Below, in pieces: positions 1 to 8,176 of a stretch of 64,000 nt of DNA (the first letter of the stretch is position 1; every line of letters begins with the position of its first letter). Under the pieces are notes generated by a model. It ran no database searches, was not told where the DNA came from, and worked only from the letters and a program-made list of their open reading frames with translations. Origin of the DNA: Mycobacterium sp. 1245111.1 (GTDB taxonomy: Bacteria; Actinomycetota; Actinomycetes; Mycobacteriales; Mycobacteriaceae); the NCBI RefSeq assembly GCF_001673405.1, contig NZ_LZLV01000146.1, positions 1 through 64,000 of the forward strand, given 5' to 3'. Both the position numbers and the translations under genes were made by a program.

Positions 1-222
1 CCGGTACCGGTGGGAGCATTGCCCGACGGCGCACGCTGGGCTTTGGACCTCGTCGAGGTGCCCGCGCGGCTGCGCGGTGCGATGGTCGCCATGCTGTCGC
101 GCGTCGCGGTGGTCGGCGGGTTGACGGAGGCGATGAATCTTGTTGCCGCGCAGCCGCGCGGGCACCTCGACGAGGTCCAAAGCCCAGCGTGCGCCGTCGG
201 GCAATGCTCCCACCGGTACCGG
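1..222. repeat. 77-nt perfect inverted repeat at the window edge
   Basis: Bases 1-77 are the exact reverse complement of bases 146-222, with a 68-base spacer; base 78 no longer pairs with 145, and the outer end is cut by the window edge. Read on the plus strand, 1-145 encodes plausible smc hinge sequence (GALPDGARWALDLVEV then MVAMLSRVAVVGG), while the minus strand encodes the same first part at 222-146. The same smc segment is therefore present in both orientations. This looks like a fold-back or assembly-graph artefact at a contig end, not biology. Confidence 0.9.
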
Positions 223-1947
223 CTCGTCAGCGGGCCAATCACCGAGCACGATGGCCGCGCGCCCACCGTCGGCCTGCTTCAGCGCGGCCACGGCATCCGT
301 TGCCGCGGTGAAGCTTTCGGCCGCCACGGCGTCGGCGGCTGAGCCGAGGACAGCCGCCAGCGCCGCTTCGTAACCGGGCTGAACCTTGACCAGTTTCGCA
401 ATCGAGCCGAAAAGACCTGCGCTGCCCCGGTTTTGGGTCAACCAGGCAGCACCGTCCTTGCGCTCGAGGCCGACCGACAGCGCGTCGATGCGCGCGCGCA
501 ACGAGGCGACCTGCCGTTCGGCTGCGCGCTCGGCGGACTGCAATTCGGCGACCCGCTCGTCGGCCAGGCGCAGCGCCGCGACCGTGCGGTCGTGGTGCTC
601 GTCGAGACCGACCTCACCCTGGTCGAGTTCGCCGACCCGGCCTTGCACCGTTTCGAATTCAACCTTGGTCTGTTGGGCGCGGGCGGCGGCCTCCTCGATG
701 CGCTCCGAGAGTTTGGCGACACCATCGTCAATCGACTCCACCCGCGCCCGCATCGTCTCCACCTGGCCGGCCAACCGGGCCAAGCCCTCGCGGCGATCGG
801 CCTCGGCCTGTACCGCCGCGAGATGAGCCTGTTCGGCCTCGGCGGCGGCGCGCTCCCGGTCGGCCAACTCCGCACGGGCGGCTTCGAGCCGAGTCCGGGC
901 GCCGGCAAGCTCGCCGAGGAGCTGCTGCTCGGCCGCGGCCACCTGCACGGCCTCCGCCTCCAACTCGTCGGGGTCCGGGCCGCCGGTCGTCGCGGTCTCG
1001 ACGTCCAGATGCTGCGCGCGCTCGGTGGCGATCCGGACGGTCGCACTGACCCGTTCGGCCAAGGCGGACAACCGAAACCAGGTCTGTTGCGCCAATTCCG
1101 CTCGCTCAGAAAGCGCCGACAACGCGGTCTCGTGGGCGGCCAGTTCTTCCGATGCCACCGCCATCCGGGCCGAGGCCTCGTCGTGCTCGCGGCGCAGCGT
1201 CGCCTCGGCATGGTTGGTGTTGTTGAGCTCGGATTGCCGGGTCACCACGTCGTCGGCGGCCAGCCGCAACCGGGCATCACGCAGGTCGGCCTGGATGCTC
1301 TGGGCGCGCCGGGCCACCTCGGCCTGCCGGCCCAGTGGCTTGAGCTGGCGACGCAGTTCGGTGGTCAGGTCGGTCAGCCGAGCAAGGTTCGCCGACATCG
1401 ACTCGAGTTTGCGGACCGCCTTTTCCTTGCGCTTGCGGTGCTTGAGCACCCCGGCGGCTTCCTCGATGAACGCCCGGCGATCTTCGGGTCGCGATTCGAG
1501 GATTTCGTTGAGCTTGCCTTGCCCGACAATGACATGCATCTCCCGGCCGATCCCGGAGTCGCTCAGCAATTCCTGCACATCCATCAAACGGCAAGTGCTG
1601 CCGTTGATTTCGTATTCGCTGGCCCCGTCGCGGAACATCCGGCGGGTGATCGACACCTCGGAGTACTCGATCGGCAACGCGTTGTCGGAGTTGTCGATCG
1701 TCACGGTGACCTCGGCGCGGCCCAGCGGCGCACGCGACGAGGTGCCGGCGAAGATGACGTCCTCCATCTTGCCGCCACGCAATGTCTTGGCGCCCTGCTC
1801 CCCCATCACCCACGCCAGCGCGTCGACCACATTGGACTTGCCCGATCCGTTGGGGCCGACGACCGCGGTGATGCCCGGCTCGAACCGCAGAGTCGTCGGC
1901 GAGGCGAAGGACTTGAAGCCCTTCAGCGTCAGGCTCTTGAGGTACAC
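1..1947 (-). CDS. smc: Chromosome segregation ATPase SMC (N-terminal part, truncated by window edge)
   Basis: SMC forms a dimeric ATPase ring that, with ScpA/ScpB, compacts and segregates the chromosome. About 650 N-terminal codons are present. Residues 31-39 form the Walker A loop (GPNGSGKSN), the head continues to about 170, then comes a long Glu/Arg/Ala/Leu-rich coiled coil, and the hinge begins near 575. The start is the GTG at 1947 (YLKSLTLKGFKSF), the usual family N-terminus; only short non-coding DNA separates it from acyP. It is the last visible gene of the rnc-mutM-acyP block. The frame stays open to base 1, but codons left of about base 146 come from the inverted repeat and should not be trusted as SMC sequence. 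Ortholog of Rv2922c. Confidence 0.95.
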   Translation of the reverse strand, partial: MYLKSLTLKGFKSFASPTTLRFEPGITAVVGPNGSGKSNVVDALAWVMGEQGAKTLRGGKMEDVIFAGTSSRAPLGRAEVTVTIDNSDNALPIEYSEVSITRRMFRDGASEYEINGSTCRLMDVQELLSDSGIGREMHVIVGQGKLNEILESRPEDRRAFIEEAAGVLKHRKRKEKAVRKLESMSANLARLTDLTTELRRQLKPLGRQAEVARRAQSIQADLRDARLRLAADDVVTRQSELNNTNHAEATLRREHDEASARMAVASEELAAHETALSALSERAELAQQTWFRLSALAERVSATVRIATERAQHLDVETATTGGPDPDELEAEAVQVAAAEQQLLGELAGARTRLEAARAELADRERAAAEAEQAHLAAVQAEADRREGLARLAGQVETMRARVESIDDGVAKLSERIEEAAARAQQTKVEFETVQGRVGELDQGEVGLDEHHDRTVAALRLADERVAELQSAERAAERQVASLRARIDALSVGLERKDGAAWLTQNRGSAGLFGSIAKLVKVQPGYEAALAAVLGSAADAVAAESFTAATDAVAALKQADGGRAAIVLGDWPADEPVPVGALPDGARWALDLVEVPARLRGNKIHRLRQPADHRDARQHGDHRTAQPRGHLDEVQSPACAVGQCSHRYR

Positions 1948-2013
1948 GGCGAGCCAGACTACCGCCGTCTGGCGACGATGCGGAGCGCAACGCGGTCCGA
2001 GGAGGAGCCAGAC

Positions 2014-2298
2014 TTATCTCTCAGAGAAGCCGCTGATGGGTTCGCCGCACGGCGACCAGTCGACAACGACTGTGTCGACATGGCCCGGGGTTTTTCCGCC
2101 TCGCAACAGCTGTAACAGCTGTTCACACGCGTCACGCGGACCCTGTGCAACGACCTGCACCCGGCCGTCCGGGCGGTTGGCGGCATAGCCGGCCAGACCC
2201 AGCTCCAGCGCCCGGGATCGGGTCCACCAGCGAAACCCGACGCCCTGCACCCGGCCGTGCACCCACGCGGTGAGCCGGACGGCCTCAGTGTCCGACAT
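2014..2298 (-). CDS. acyP: Acylphosphatase
   Basis: A small cytosolic enzyme that hydrolyses acyl phosphates such as 1,3-bisphosphoglycerate and carbamoyl phosphate. The 94-residue length is typical. The family signature VHGRVQGVGFRWW spans residues 13-25, with catalytic Arg23 (substrate phosphate) and Asn41 (water) at the canonical positions. The start overlaps the end of the OsmC gene by 14 bases, so the two are probably translationally coupled. It sits just upstream of smc, as Rv2922A does in M. tuberculosis. Its substrate in vivo is not known. Confidence 0.93.
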   Translation of the reverse strand: MSDTEAVRLTAWVHGRVQGVGFRWWTRSRALELGLAGYAANRPDGRVQVVAQGPRDACEQLLQLLRGGKTPGHVDTVVVDWSPCGEPISGFSER

Positions 2299-2698
2299 CG
2301 ACGACCCGGAAGTCGACCTTCGTGCCGGCTTTCAGCGTTCGCCCCACCGTGCACACCTGGTCAACGGCGCGTCGAACCACGGTGAAGACTCGTGCCTTCT
2401 CGTCCGCGTCCAAGCCCGACAGGTCGATTTCGAGCTTCTCCTCCAGCAACGGGTAGACCTCTTGCTCACGGTCGGCGTCACCGGACACCCGGACCGTTGC
2501 CTGATAGTCGTCGCCGAGCCGACGGGCCAGCGGCAAGTCGCTGGACATCCCGCTGCAGGCGGCGAGCGCGATCTTCATCAGCTCTCCGGGCGTGAAAACC
2601 CCGTCGACGTCTTCAGAGCCGACGAGCACCTCCGCGCCGCGCGAGCTATGGCCGGTATAGCGACGCACTCCGGTGCGTTCGACCCACAGATCCGTCAT
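2285..2698 (-). CDS. OsmC/Ohr-family peroxiredoxin-like protein
   Basis: A 137-residue OsmC-family protein, a group of thiol-dependent hydroperoxide reductases. Both reactive cysteines are present: Cys48 in AACSGM on the central helix and Cys116 in VDQVCTVGRT. It contains the family's alpha/beta fold region with a GVFTPGELMKIALAACSG core. The start ATG at 2698 gives an N-terminus with a short TDLWVERTG strand as in relatives. It overlaps acyP and follows the TM2 gene on the same strand; ortholog of Rv2923c. Whether it reduces organic peroxides or acts on another thiol substrate cannot be told from sequence. Confidence 0.9.
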   Translation of the reverse strand: MTDLWVERTGVRRYTGHSSRGAEVLVGSEDVDGVFTPGELMKIALAACSGMSSDLPLARRLGDDYQATVRVSGDADREQEVYPLLEEKLEIDLSGLDADEKARVFTVVRRAVDQVCTVGRTLKAGTKVDFRVVDVGH

Positions 2699-2728
2699 CG
2701 TTCATTTGTACCGGGTGCCACGCGGGCG

Positions 2729-3121
2729 TCAGTCACGCAACGTGCGGCCCTGCGCGTCGCGGACGTTGCCCGTCAGCATCATGATCGCGTCGATGAACGG
2801 CCATATCCCGCCGATACCAAGGGTAAGGAAGGTCACCGCGATCTGGGCGATACCGATCCCGGTGTAGCCCAGATAGAACCGGCCCACGCCGAATCCTCCG
2901 AGGAACAGCTGGAGCAGGCCAGCAGTCAGCTTGCTCTTGTTGGACAACGGCTGACCGTAAGCGTCCACGTACGGCGTGCCGGGTGGATACGGCATCCCTG
3001 GCTGGCCCCCGGGCGGAGGATATGGCGGTTGCCAACCGGGATACCCGCCTTGCGGGGGCGGGTACTGTCCCTGCGGCATCGGCGGATACTCGAAAGGGTG
3101 CGGCTGTTCTGGCTCTGTCAT
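2729..3121 (-). CDS. TM2-domain membrane protein with proline-rich N-terminus
   Basis: About 130 residues. Residues 1-60 are rich in Pro, Gly, Gln and Tyr (repeats of PPPQGGYPGWQPPYPPPG type), followed by a TM2 domain: a first hydrophobic helix (LLQLFLGGFGVGRFYLG), a short turn with the GRFYLG motif, and a second helix (GIAQIAVTFLTLGIGGIWPFIDAIMML). The open frame continues upstream to 3490, but ATG 3121 (MTEPEQPHP) is chosen because it begins the low-complexity segment normal for actinobacterial relatives and avoids overlap with mutM. Function is unknown; a membrane-anchored role is inferred from the two helices. Confidence 0.82.
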   Translation of the reverse strand: MTEPEQPHPFEYPPMPQGQYPPPQGGYPGWQPPYPPPGGQPGMPYPPGTPYVDAYGQPLSNKSKLTAGLLQLFLGGFGVGRFYLGYTGIGIAQIAVTFLTLGIGGIWPFIDAIMMLTGNVRDAQGRTLRD

Positions 3122-3192
3122 GCGCCTGATGATGACGCAAAAGTGCGACCAAATCTCGCAGTCCGCCGCATACGCGAAAACCGACCGCTGTG

Positions 3193-4053
3193 TCAGGTCC
3201 GCGGCCGGGGCTGGCAATGGGGGCAGTAGAACGAGGACCGGTTCATGAATTTGTCCCGGCGGATCACCGCGCCGCAACGCGGACACGGCTTGCCTTCGCG
3301 GCCATAGACATTCAGCGAGCGGTCGAAGTAGCCGGACTGTCCGTTGACGTTGACGTACAGCGAGTCGAAGGACGTGCCGCCCTGGGCCAGCGCGTCGCGC
3401 ATCACATCGGCGGCCGCCTGCAACAGGGTCGTCAGCTGAGGGCGGGTCAGCTTCTCGGCGAGTCGGGCGCCGTTGATCTTGGCCCGCCACAGCGATTCGT
3501 CGGCGTAGATGTTGCCGATTCCCGACACCACGGTCTGGTCGAGCAGTTGGCGCTTGATCTCGGAATGCTTGCGCCGCAACACTTTTACCACGGCATCGAT
3601 GTCGAAGCGCGGGTCCAGCGGGTCACGCGCCACGTGCGCGACGGGGGTGGGAACCACGCTGCCGTCCACGGTGATCAGATCGGCCAGCATCCAGCCGCCG
3701 AACGTCCGCTGGTCGACGAAGCTCAGCGTGGTGCCGTCATCGAGGAGCGCCGCGATGCGCAGGTGGCCGGCGTTGGGGACCTCCCCGAGCAGCATCTGCC
3801 CGCTCATGCCGAGGTGCACGACGAGCGCCTGCTCTTCGCCGCTCGGCGCGTCCAGCGTGAGCCACAGATACTTTCCCCGTCTGTCGCTTCCGCTGATCCG
3901 CGCGTTCAGCAGTCGGGCCGTCAGGTCGGCGGGACCGGCTTCGTGGCGGCGAACGGCGCGCGGGTGGTGCACGCGGACGGCGGTGATCGTCTTGCCCAGC
4001 ACGTGGGCCGCCAGTCCGCGCCGCACCACCTCGACTTCGGGTAGCTCGGGCAT
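3193..4053 (-). CDS. mutM: Formamidopyrimidine-DNA glycosylase (Fpg/MutM)
   Basis: Base-excision repair glycosylase/AP lyase that removes 8-oxoguanine and formamidopyrimidines. The 286-residue protein starts MPELPEVEVV, exposing catalytic Pro2 after Met removal together with Glu3. The beta-hairpin lysine lies in GSDRRGKYLWLTL, the helix-two-turn-helix region has SGIGNIYADESLWRAKI, and the C-terminus holds a complete four-cysteine zinc finger (CPRCG...YCPHC). The stop abuts the rnc start region with no gap, an arrangement shared by mycobacteria. Ortholog of Rv2924c. Confidence 0.97.
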   Translation of the reverse strand: MPELPEVEVVRRGLAAHVLGKTITAVRVHHPRAVRRHEAGPADLTARLLNARISGSDRRGKYLWLTLDAPSGEEQALVVHLGMSGQMLLGEVPNAGHLRIAALLDDGTTLSFVDQRTFGGWMLADLITVDGSVVPTPVAHVARDPLDPRFDIDAVVKVLRRKHSEIKRQLLDQTVVSGIGNIYADESLWRAKINGARLAEKLTRPQLTTLLQAAADVMRDALAQGGTSFDSLYVNVNGQSGYFDRSLNVYGREGKPCPRCGAVIRRDKFMNRSSFYCPHCQPRPRT

Positions 4054-4752
4054 CTAGCCGGCGGTTTCCCCGGGTAGGGCCCCGTCGAGCTGGTTCAACG
4101 CCTGGCAGGCCTGCTCGGCGGCCTTCTGCTCGGCTTCTTTTTTGGTCCGGCCGATTCCCGAGCCGTACTGAGTGTCCATCACGACCACCACCGCGGTGAA
4201 CTCCCGCTTGTGATCGGGCCCGGTGGCGGTGACGCGATACGACACCGCTCCGAGGCCGCGGGCCGCCGTCAACTCCTGCAGGCTGGTCTTCCAATCCAAA
4301 AGGCCGCCGGCATCCAGCAATTCGCTGAACAACCGGAGGATGACGCGTCGCGCAGCTTCGATGCCGTGGTGCAAATAGATTGCGCCAAGCAGAGATTCGA
4401 GACTGTCAGCGAGAATGCTGGATTTGTCCGTTCCCCCGGATTTGAGCTCGCCGCGGCCCAGCAGCAGGTGCGCCCCGAGTCCCTGATCGGTCAGCGTGCG
4501 CGCAACCTCGGCCAGTGCCTGGGTATTCACTACGCCGGCACGCATCTTGGCCAGATCGCTTTCCGGGCGCAGCGGATGCCGGTGATATAGCTCGTCGGTC
4601 ACGGTCAGGCCTAGCACGGCATCACCGAGGAATTCCAGCCGCTCGTTGGTGGGCAGACCCCCGTGCTCGTAGGCGTAGCTGCGATGGGTCAGCGCCAACG
4701 TCAACAAGTCATCGGGCAGGTCGACCTCGAGCGCGGCGAGCAGATCACTCAC
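4054..4752 (-). CDS. rnc: Ribonuclease III
   Basis: Double-strand-specific endoribonuclease that processes rRNA precursors and some mRNAs. The RNase III signature NERLEFLGDAVL is at about residues 37-48 and the second acidic cluster (DKSSILADSLESLLGAIYLHHG) follows; a double-stranded-RNA-binding domain fills the C-terminal third (SLQELTAARGLGAVSYRV...KKEAEQKAAEQA). The start is GTG 4752, whose first bases overlap the DUF177 stop codon, indicating translational coupling. Length (232) fits the family. Ortholog of Rv2925c. Confidence 0.96.
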   Translation of the reverse strand: MSDLLAALEVDLPDDLLTLALTHRSYAYEHGGLPTNERLEFLGDAVLGLTVTDELYHRHPLRPESDLAKMRAGVVNTQALAEVARTLTDQGLGAHLLLGRGELKSGGTDKSSILADSLESLLGAIYLHHGIEAARRVILRLFSELLDAGGLLDWKTSLQELTAARGLGAVSYRVTATGPDHKREFTAVVVVMDTQYGSGIGRTKKEAEQKAAEQACQALNQLDGALPGETAG

Positions 4753-5329
4753 TGACGGCCCCGTCGCTGTCGCCGAGCATCGTCGTCAGCTTCGCCCAGC
4801 GCGGGTCGATCTGGTCATGGTGATGCCCAGGCTCGGCGGTCGCCAGCGCAACGCCGCAGGTGGCGCACAGCCCCGGGCAGTCGTCCCGGCATACCGGCGA
4901 AAACGGCAGTTCCAGGCCTACCGCGTCGATGATCGGTTGTTCCAGGTCCACGGTGTCTGCGACGACGTGACCGACCTCGTCTTCCTCGGTGGTCGCCTGC
5001 GTAAGGCTGTCCGGGTAGGCGAACAGCTCGGTGAGGTGTACGTCGATCTGCCGTTCGAACGGCGTTAGGCAGCGCGAACAGTCGCCGGTAATCGGCGCCG
5101 ACATCGTCCCGGTCACCAGCACGCCTTCCGACACCGACTCCACCCGCAGATCGAGGTCCAGTGGGGCGCCGGCCTCGATCCCGATCATGTCGAGGCCGAT
5201 GCGCGCCGGGTTGGCCACCGTCTCGTGCACGGCGAACATCGCTCCGGGACGTCGGCCCAGCCGCGCGATGTTGACGACGAGCGGCGAGTCCGAACGTGGT
5301 TGTGCCGCGTGGCTGTGTTGGCGCGCCAT
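4745..5329 (-). CDS. DUF177/YceD-family protein with cysteine motifs
   Basis: A 194-residue member of the DUF177 (YceD) family, which in other bacteria is linked to accumulation of 23S rRNA and is usually found beside rpmF. Visible features are GDCSRCL near residue 80 and a CRDDCPGLCATCG cluster near 150, probably a metal site. Here, as in M. tuberculosis (Rv2926c), no rpmF follows; instead rnc overlaps it by eight bases. A role in ribosome assembly is inferred from family and from the pairing with rnc. Confidence 0.88.
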   Translation of the reverse strand: MARQHSHAAQPRSDSPLVVNIARLGRRPGAMFAVHETVANPARIGLDMIGIEAGAPLDLDLRVESVSEGVLVTGTMSAPITGDCSRCLTPFERQIDVHLTELFAYPDSLTQATTEEDEVGHVVADTVDLEQPIIDAVGLELPFSPVCRDDCPGLCATCGVALATAEPGHHHDQIDPRWAKLTTMLGDSDGAVSE

Positions 5330-5359
5330 GTCCGCAATTCTACGGACGCCTACCAGCGG

Positions 5360-6097
5360 CTACCGCTGCGCGTAGTCGTGCACGCCCGCCGCCGTCCGCA
5401 ACTGGTGACGGCCGCGGTTGACCGAGCGCAAGGTGGTGTTGAGGTGCTCTTCGAACTCGGCGAGCTTGCTGTCGACGTAAATGTCGCATTCGCCGCGCAG
5501 CCGATCGGCCTCCACATGTGCCGCGTCGATCAACCGGGCGGACTCGGCGTTGGCCGCCTGCACGACCTCGGTCTGCGACACCAGCCGTTGCTGCTCTTTG
5601 ATGCCCTCTTGGACGGCCTTCTCGTAGGAGATGTTGCCGTTCTCGATCAGCCGGTCGGCCTCGGACTTCGCCCGGGTGGTGGCGGCCTCGTACTCGCGCT
5701 TGGCCGACGCGGCGAGGCGCGCCGCTTCTTCGCGGGCCTCGCCGAGCATCCGTTCGCTGTGCTGACGTGCTTCGGCGACCATCCGGTCGGCCTGCGCCTT
5801 GGCGTCGGCCAGAATCCGGTCGGCTTCGGCGCGGGCGTGGTTGACCATCGACTCCGACTCGGCACTCGCCGAGGACACCGTGGCATCGGCGTGCGCTTTG
5901 GCTTCGTGCAAGAGCGAGTCGCGGGCGTCCAGTACGTCCTGGGCGTCATCCAGTTCGCCGGGGATCGCATCTTTGATGTCGTCGATCAATTCCAGGACGT
6001 CACCGCGTGGCACCACGCAGCCGGCGGTCATCGGAAGGCCACGAGCTTCCTCGACAATGGCGCCCAGCTCATCGAGCGCCTCAAAAACTCGGTACAC
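5360..6097 (-). CDS. sepIVA: Septation protein SepIVA (DivIVA-like coiled coil)
   Basis: Cytosolic DivIVA-related protein needed for mycobacterial cell division and polar envelope organisation. The 245 residues contain a short N-terminal domain (MYRVFEALDELGAIVEEARG) and then almost continuous Ala/Glu/Arg heptads from about 40 to 230, a parallel coiled coil. The start is GTG 6097, preceded by a GGGAGGG ribosome site. Ortholog of Rv2927c. It is the first gene of the leftward block, so its promoter must lie in the 6098-6307 spacer, where I could not fix a convincing -10/-35 pair. Confidence 0.92.
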   Translation of the reverse strand: MYRVFEALDELGAIVEEARGLPMTAGCVVPRGDVLELIDDIKDAIPGELDDAQDVLDARDSLLHEAKAHADATVSSASAESESMVNHARAEADRILADAKAQADRMVAEARQHSERMLGEAREEAARLAASAKREYEAATTRAKSEADRLIENGNISYEKAVQEGIKEQQRLVSQTEVVQAANAESARLIDAAHVEADRLRGECDIYVDSKLAEFEEHLNTTLRSVNRGRHQLRTAAGVHDYAQR

Positions 6098-6307
6098 GGC
6101 AACACCCTCCCGGCTTCGTTGTTGTTACCAGTGTGCCTGGTGTTGCTTCTGTGACTGTGCTTCCACGCCCGGTGTGTCGGGCTTTTAAGTCTCAAAACTG
6201 TCGCGATTACCTGCACACTTGACGTAATTATGTCGACTCGCCCGTTTCCGCGGCAATCCTGGGCTGCCGTCAACATGCGATTCGGAATACCGACATACGG
6301 GTAAGGA

Positions 6308-6324
6308 ATACCCCCTGGGGGTAT
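6308..6324. promoter_or_regulatory. RicR/CsoR-type copper operator
   Basis: A perfect 17-bp palindrome, ATACCCCCTGGGGGTAT, lies directly upstream of the permease ribosome site (GGAGG at 6331-6335). It matches the TACCC-N5-GGGTA pattern described for the copper-sensing repressor RicR of M. tuberculosis, whose regulon includes the ortholog of the next gene (Rv2963). Copper control here is inferred from this match; no ricR gene is in the window. Confidence 0.85.
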
Positions 6325-6339
6325 TTGGTTGGAGGCGCT

Positions 6340-7500
6340 ATGGCACACGCGGTAATTCACGCCCTGTCACTGGCCGGGTCGATGACGTGGGAGATCCTAT
6401 GGGCCTTGATCCTGGGCTTCGCGTTGTCTGCGGTGGTACAGGCAATCGTGCGCAGGTCGACCGTCGTGGCACTGCTCGGCGACGACCGCCCCCGCACCCT
6501 GGCCTTGGCCGCCGGCCTGGGCGCGGCGTCCTCGTCGTGCTCCTACGCCGCGGTTGCGCTGGCCAGGTCGCTGTTTCGCAAGGGCGCCGACTTCACCGCC
6601 GCGATGGCCTTCGAAATCGGCTCGACGAATCTGGTCGTCGAGTTGGGGATCATCTTGGCCTTGCTGATGGGTTGGCAGTTCACCGCGGCGGAATTCGTCG
6701 GCGGCCCGGTGATGATCGTGGCCCTGGCCGTGCTGTTCCGGTTTTTCCTGCGGTCGCGACTGGTCGACGCCGCCCGCAGGCAGGCCGACTTAGGACTGGC
6801 AGGTTCGATGGAAGGCCATGCGGCGATGGACATGTCGGTGCAGGGCGACGGTTCGTTCTTGCGACGGTTGTTGTCGCGAGAGGGATTTACCTCGGTGTCC
6901 CACCTCTTCGTGATGGAGTGGGCCGCGATCCTGCGCGACCTCGTCGTCGGACTGCTGATCGCTGGCGCCGTTGCGGCCTGGGTGCCCGAATCCTTCTGGC
7001 AGCATTTCTTTTTCAGCGATCACCCGGTGTGGTCGGCGCTGTGGGGGCCGATCGTGGGCCCAGTCGTCGCGATCGTCTCGTTCGTCTGCTCGATCGGCAA
7101 CGTGCCACTGGCCGCCGTGTTGTGGAACGGCGGCATCAGCTTCGGCGGCGTCGTCGCATTCATCTTCGCCGACCTGCTGATCCTGCCGATCTTGAACATC
7201 TACCGGAAGTACTACGGCACCGCCATGATGCTGACGTTGCTGGGCACCTTTTATGCTGCGATGGTCGCAGCCGGTTATGTGGTCGAATTCCTCTTCGGGA
7301 CTGCGGGTCTCGTTCCGTCGCACCGCAACGCGATATCGATGGAGGCTGGAATCTCCTGGAACTACACCACATGGCTGAACATCGTGTTCCTCGGGCTTGC
7401 GGCGGTGCTGGTCGCCCGCTTCGTGATCACCGGCGGCATCCCGATGCTGCGCGCGATGGGCGGCTCCCCCGATGCGGAGCACGGACACCACTGCCACTGA
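6340..7500 (+). CDS. Permease of the YraQ/ArsP (DUF318) type, Rv2963-like
   Basis: A 386-residue integral membrane protein with about eight to ten hydrophobic segments, in two halves joined by a soluble stretch near residues 140-190. Conserved cysteine motifs of the permease family are visible in each half (SSSCSYAAVALAR and VCSIGNVPLAAVLWNGG). The C-terminus ends in a His/Cys-rich tail (GHHCH) that could bind metal. ATG 6340 is chosen over the TTG at 6325 because GGAGG lies four bases ahead and the TTG would abut the operator. The adjoining RicR-type site and Rv2963 orthology suggest copper-induced expression; the transported substrate is unknown. Confidence 0.88.
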   Translation: MAHAVIHALSLAGSMTWEILWALILGFALSAVVQAIVRRSTVVALLGDDRPRTLALAAGLGAASSSCSYAAVALARSLFRKGADFTAAMAFEIGSTNLVVELGIILALLMGWQFTAAEFVGGPVMIVALAVLFRFFLRSRLVDAARRQADLGLAGSMEGHAAMDMSVQGDGSFLRRLLSREGFTSVSHLFVMEWAAILRDLVVGLLIAGAVAAWVPESFWQHFFFSDHPVWSALWGPIVGPVVAIVSFVCSIGNVPLAAVLWNGGISFGGVVAFIFADLLILPILNIYRKYYGTAMMLTLLGTFYAAMVAAGYVVEFLFGTAGLVPSHRNAISMEAGISWNYTTWLNIVFLGLAAVLVARFVITGGIPMLRAMGGSPDAEHGHHCH

Positions 7501-7524
7501 TGGCAAATAGCGTTGTCCGCGAAC

Positions 7525-8004
7525 CTAACTGAGCCCAGCGCTACCACCCGTGGCGCAAGCCGAGGTTTCGTCCGCCGAGGGGTGCCCAGCGCGATAGAGC
7601 AACGATTTGAGTTGGCGCCGATCGGCAACGCTGAGGTGGGCCAGCAGCTGCTCGTCTGCGGAGCCGACGGCCTCCTCGGCGCGCTTGAGCAATGCCTTGC
7701 CTTTGCGCGTCAGCTGAGCGGGTAGCGCACGGCCCGAGGCTGCCGTCGCGGGACGGGTGACCAGGCCAGCCTCCTGCAGCCCTTGCAAGACCTGGTTCAT
7801 TGCTTGCGCGGTCACGTGCGTATGCCGGGCAAGTTCGGCGCTGGTGCGGCCGGGATCGTCGTCGAGAATGCGCATGCAGACGAATTCGGGCAACCCGAGA
7901 CCGAGCGGTCGCAATGCCTGGACCGCGTGGGGCCGCAACCGCGCCATCAAGCCGCGGACCAGGAAGCCCAGGGGTTGATCCTCGAATTCGCTCATCCCCA
8001 CCAT
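7525..8004 (-). CDS. MarR-family transcriptional regulator
   Basis: A 159-residue winged-helix regulator. The DNA-binding region runs from about residue 45 to 110 (SAELARHTHVTAQAMNQVLQGLQEAGLVTRP then wing ASGRALPAQLTRKGKAL), flanked by dimerisation helices. ATG 8004 or the inner ATG 7995 (MSEFEDQP) could be used. It is divergent from the PadR-like gene at 8177, and the shared 172-base spacer contains inverted repeats, so it may control itself and that gene. In M. tuberculosis purU occupies this position. Ligand unknown. Confidence 0.87.
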   Translation of the reverse strand: MVGMSEFEDQPLGFLVRGLMARLRPHAVQALRPLGLGLPEFVCMRILDDDPGRTSAELARHTHVTAQAMNQVLQGLQEAGLVTRPATAASGRALPAQLTRKGKALLKRAEEAVGSADEQLLAHLSVADRRQLKSLLYRAGHPSADETSACATGGSAGLS

Positions 8005-8064
8005 GCTGACATGAAAGTGCAGGTCTAGTGCCGCATTGGTCGACGCAAGGGCGCGTCATCCGCA

Positions 8065-8111
8065 TTGATATCAAGTTCCTTGACACGCACCCGGGGCGCG
8101 GGTATCAAGGA
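8065..8111. promoter_or_regulatory. Inverted repeats in MarR/PadR divergent promoter region
   Basis: Two palindromic elements lie between the divergent genes: TTGATATCAA (8065-8074, perfect) and TCCTTGA/TCAAGGA (8077-8083 and 8105-8111, 21 bases apart). Such sites fit binding by a dimeric MarR or PadR regulator. Which protein binds is inference. Confidence 0.5.
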
Positions 8112-8176
8112 GCTAGATATCCAAATCGGCGGTCGGGTCGCAGGGAGTCGTCGCCGTTAACTGAAGGAGAACAAGG

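Noticed and set aside
433..2115. 560-codon plus-strand open frame opposite smc
   Set aside because: It mirrors the real smc frame, has no family-like sequence and low-complexity Arg/Gly/Leu content typical of antisense shadows in GC-rich DNA.
6167..6186. GCCCG-N6-CGGGC hairpin followed by TTTT on the plus strand
   Set aside because: Only five base pairs, and no plus-strand gene ends before it; it lies in the sepIVA leader in the opposite sense.
6325..6339. TTG start for the permease
   Set aside because: It directly abuts the copper operator and lies ahead of the GGAGG ribosome site that serves ATG 6340.
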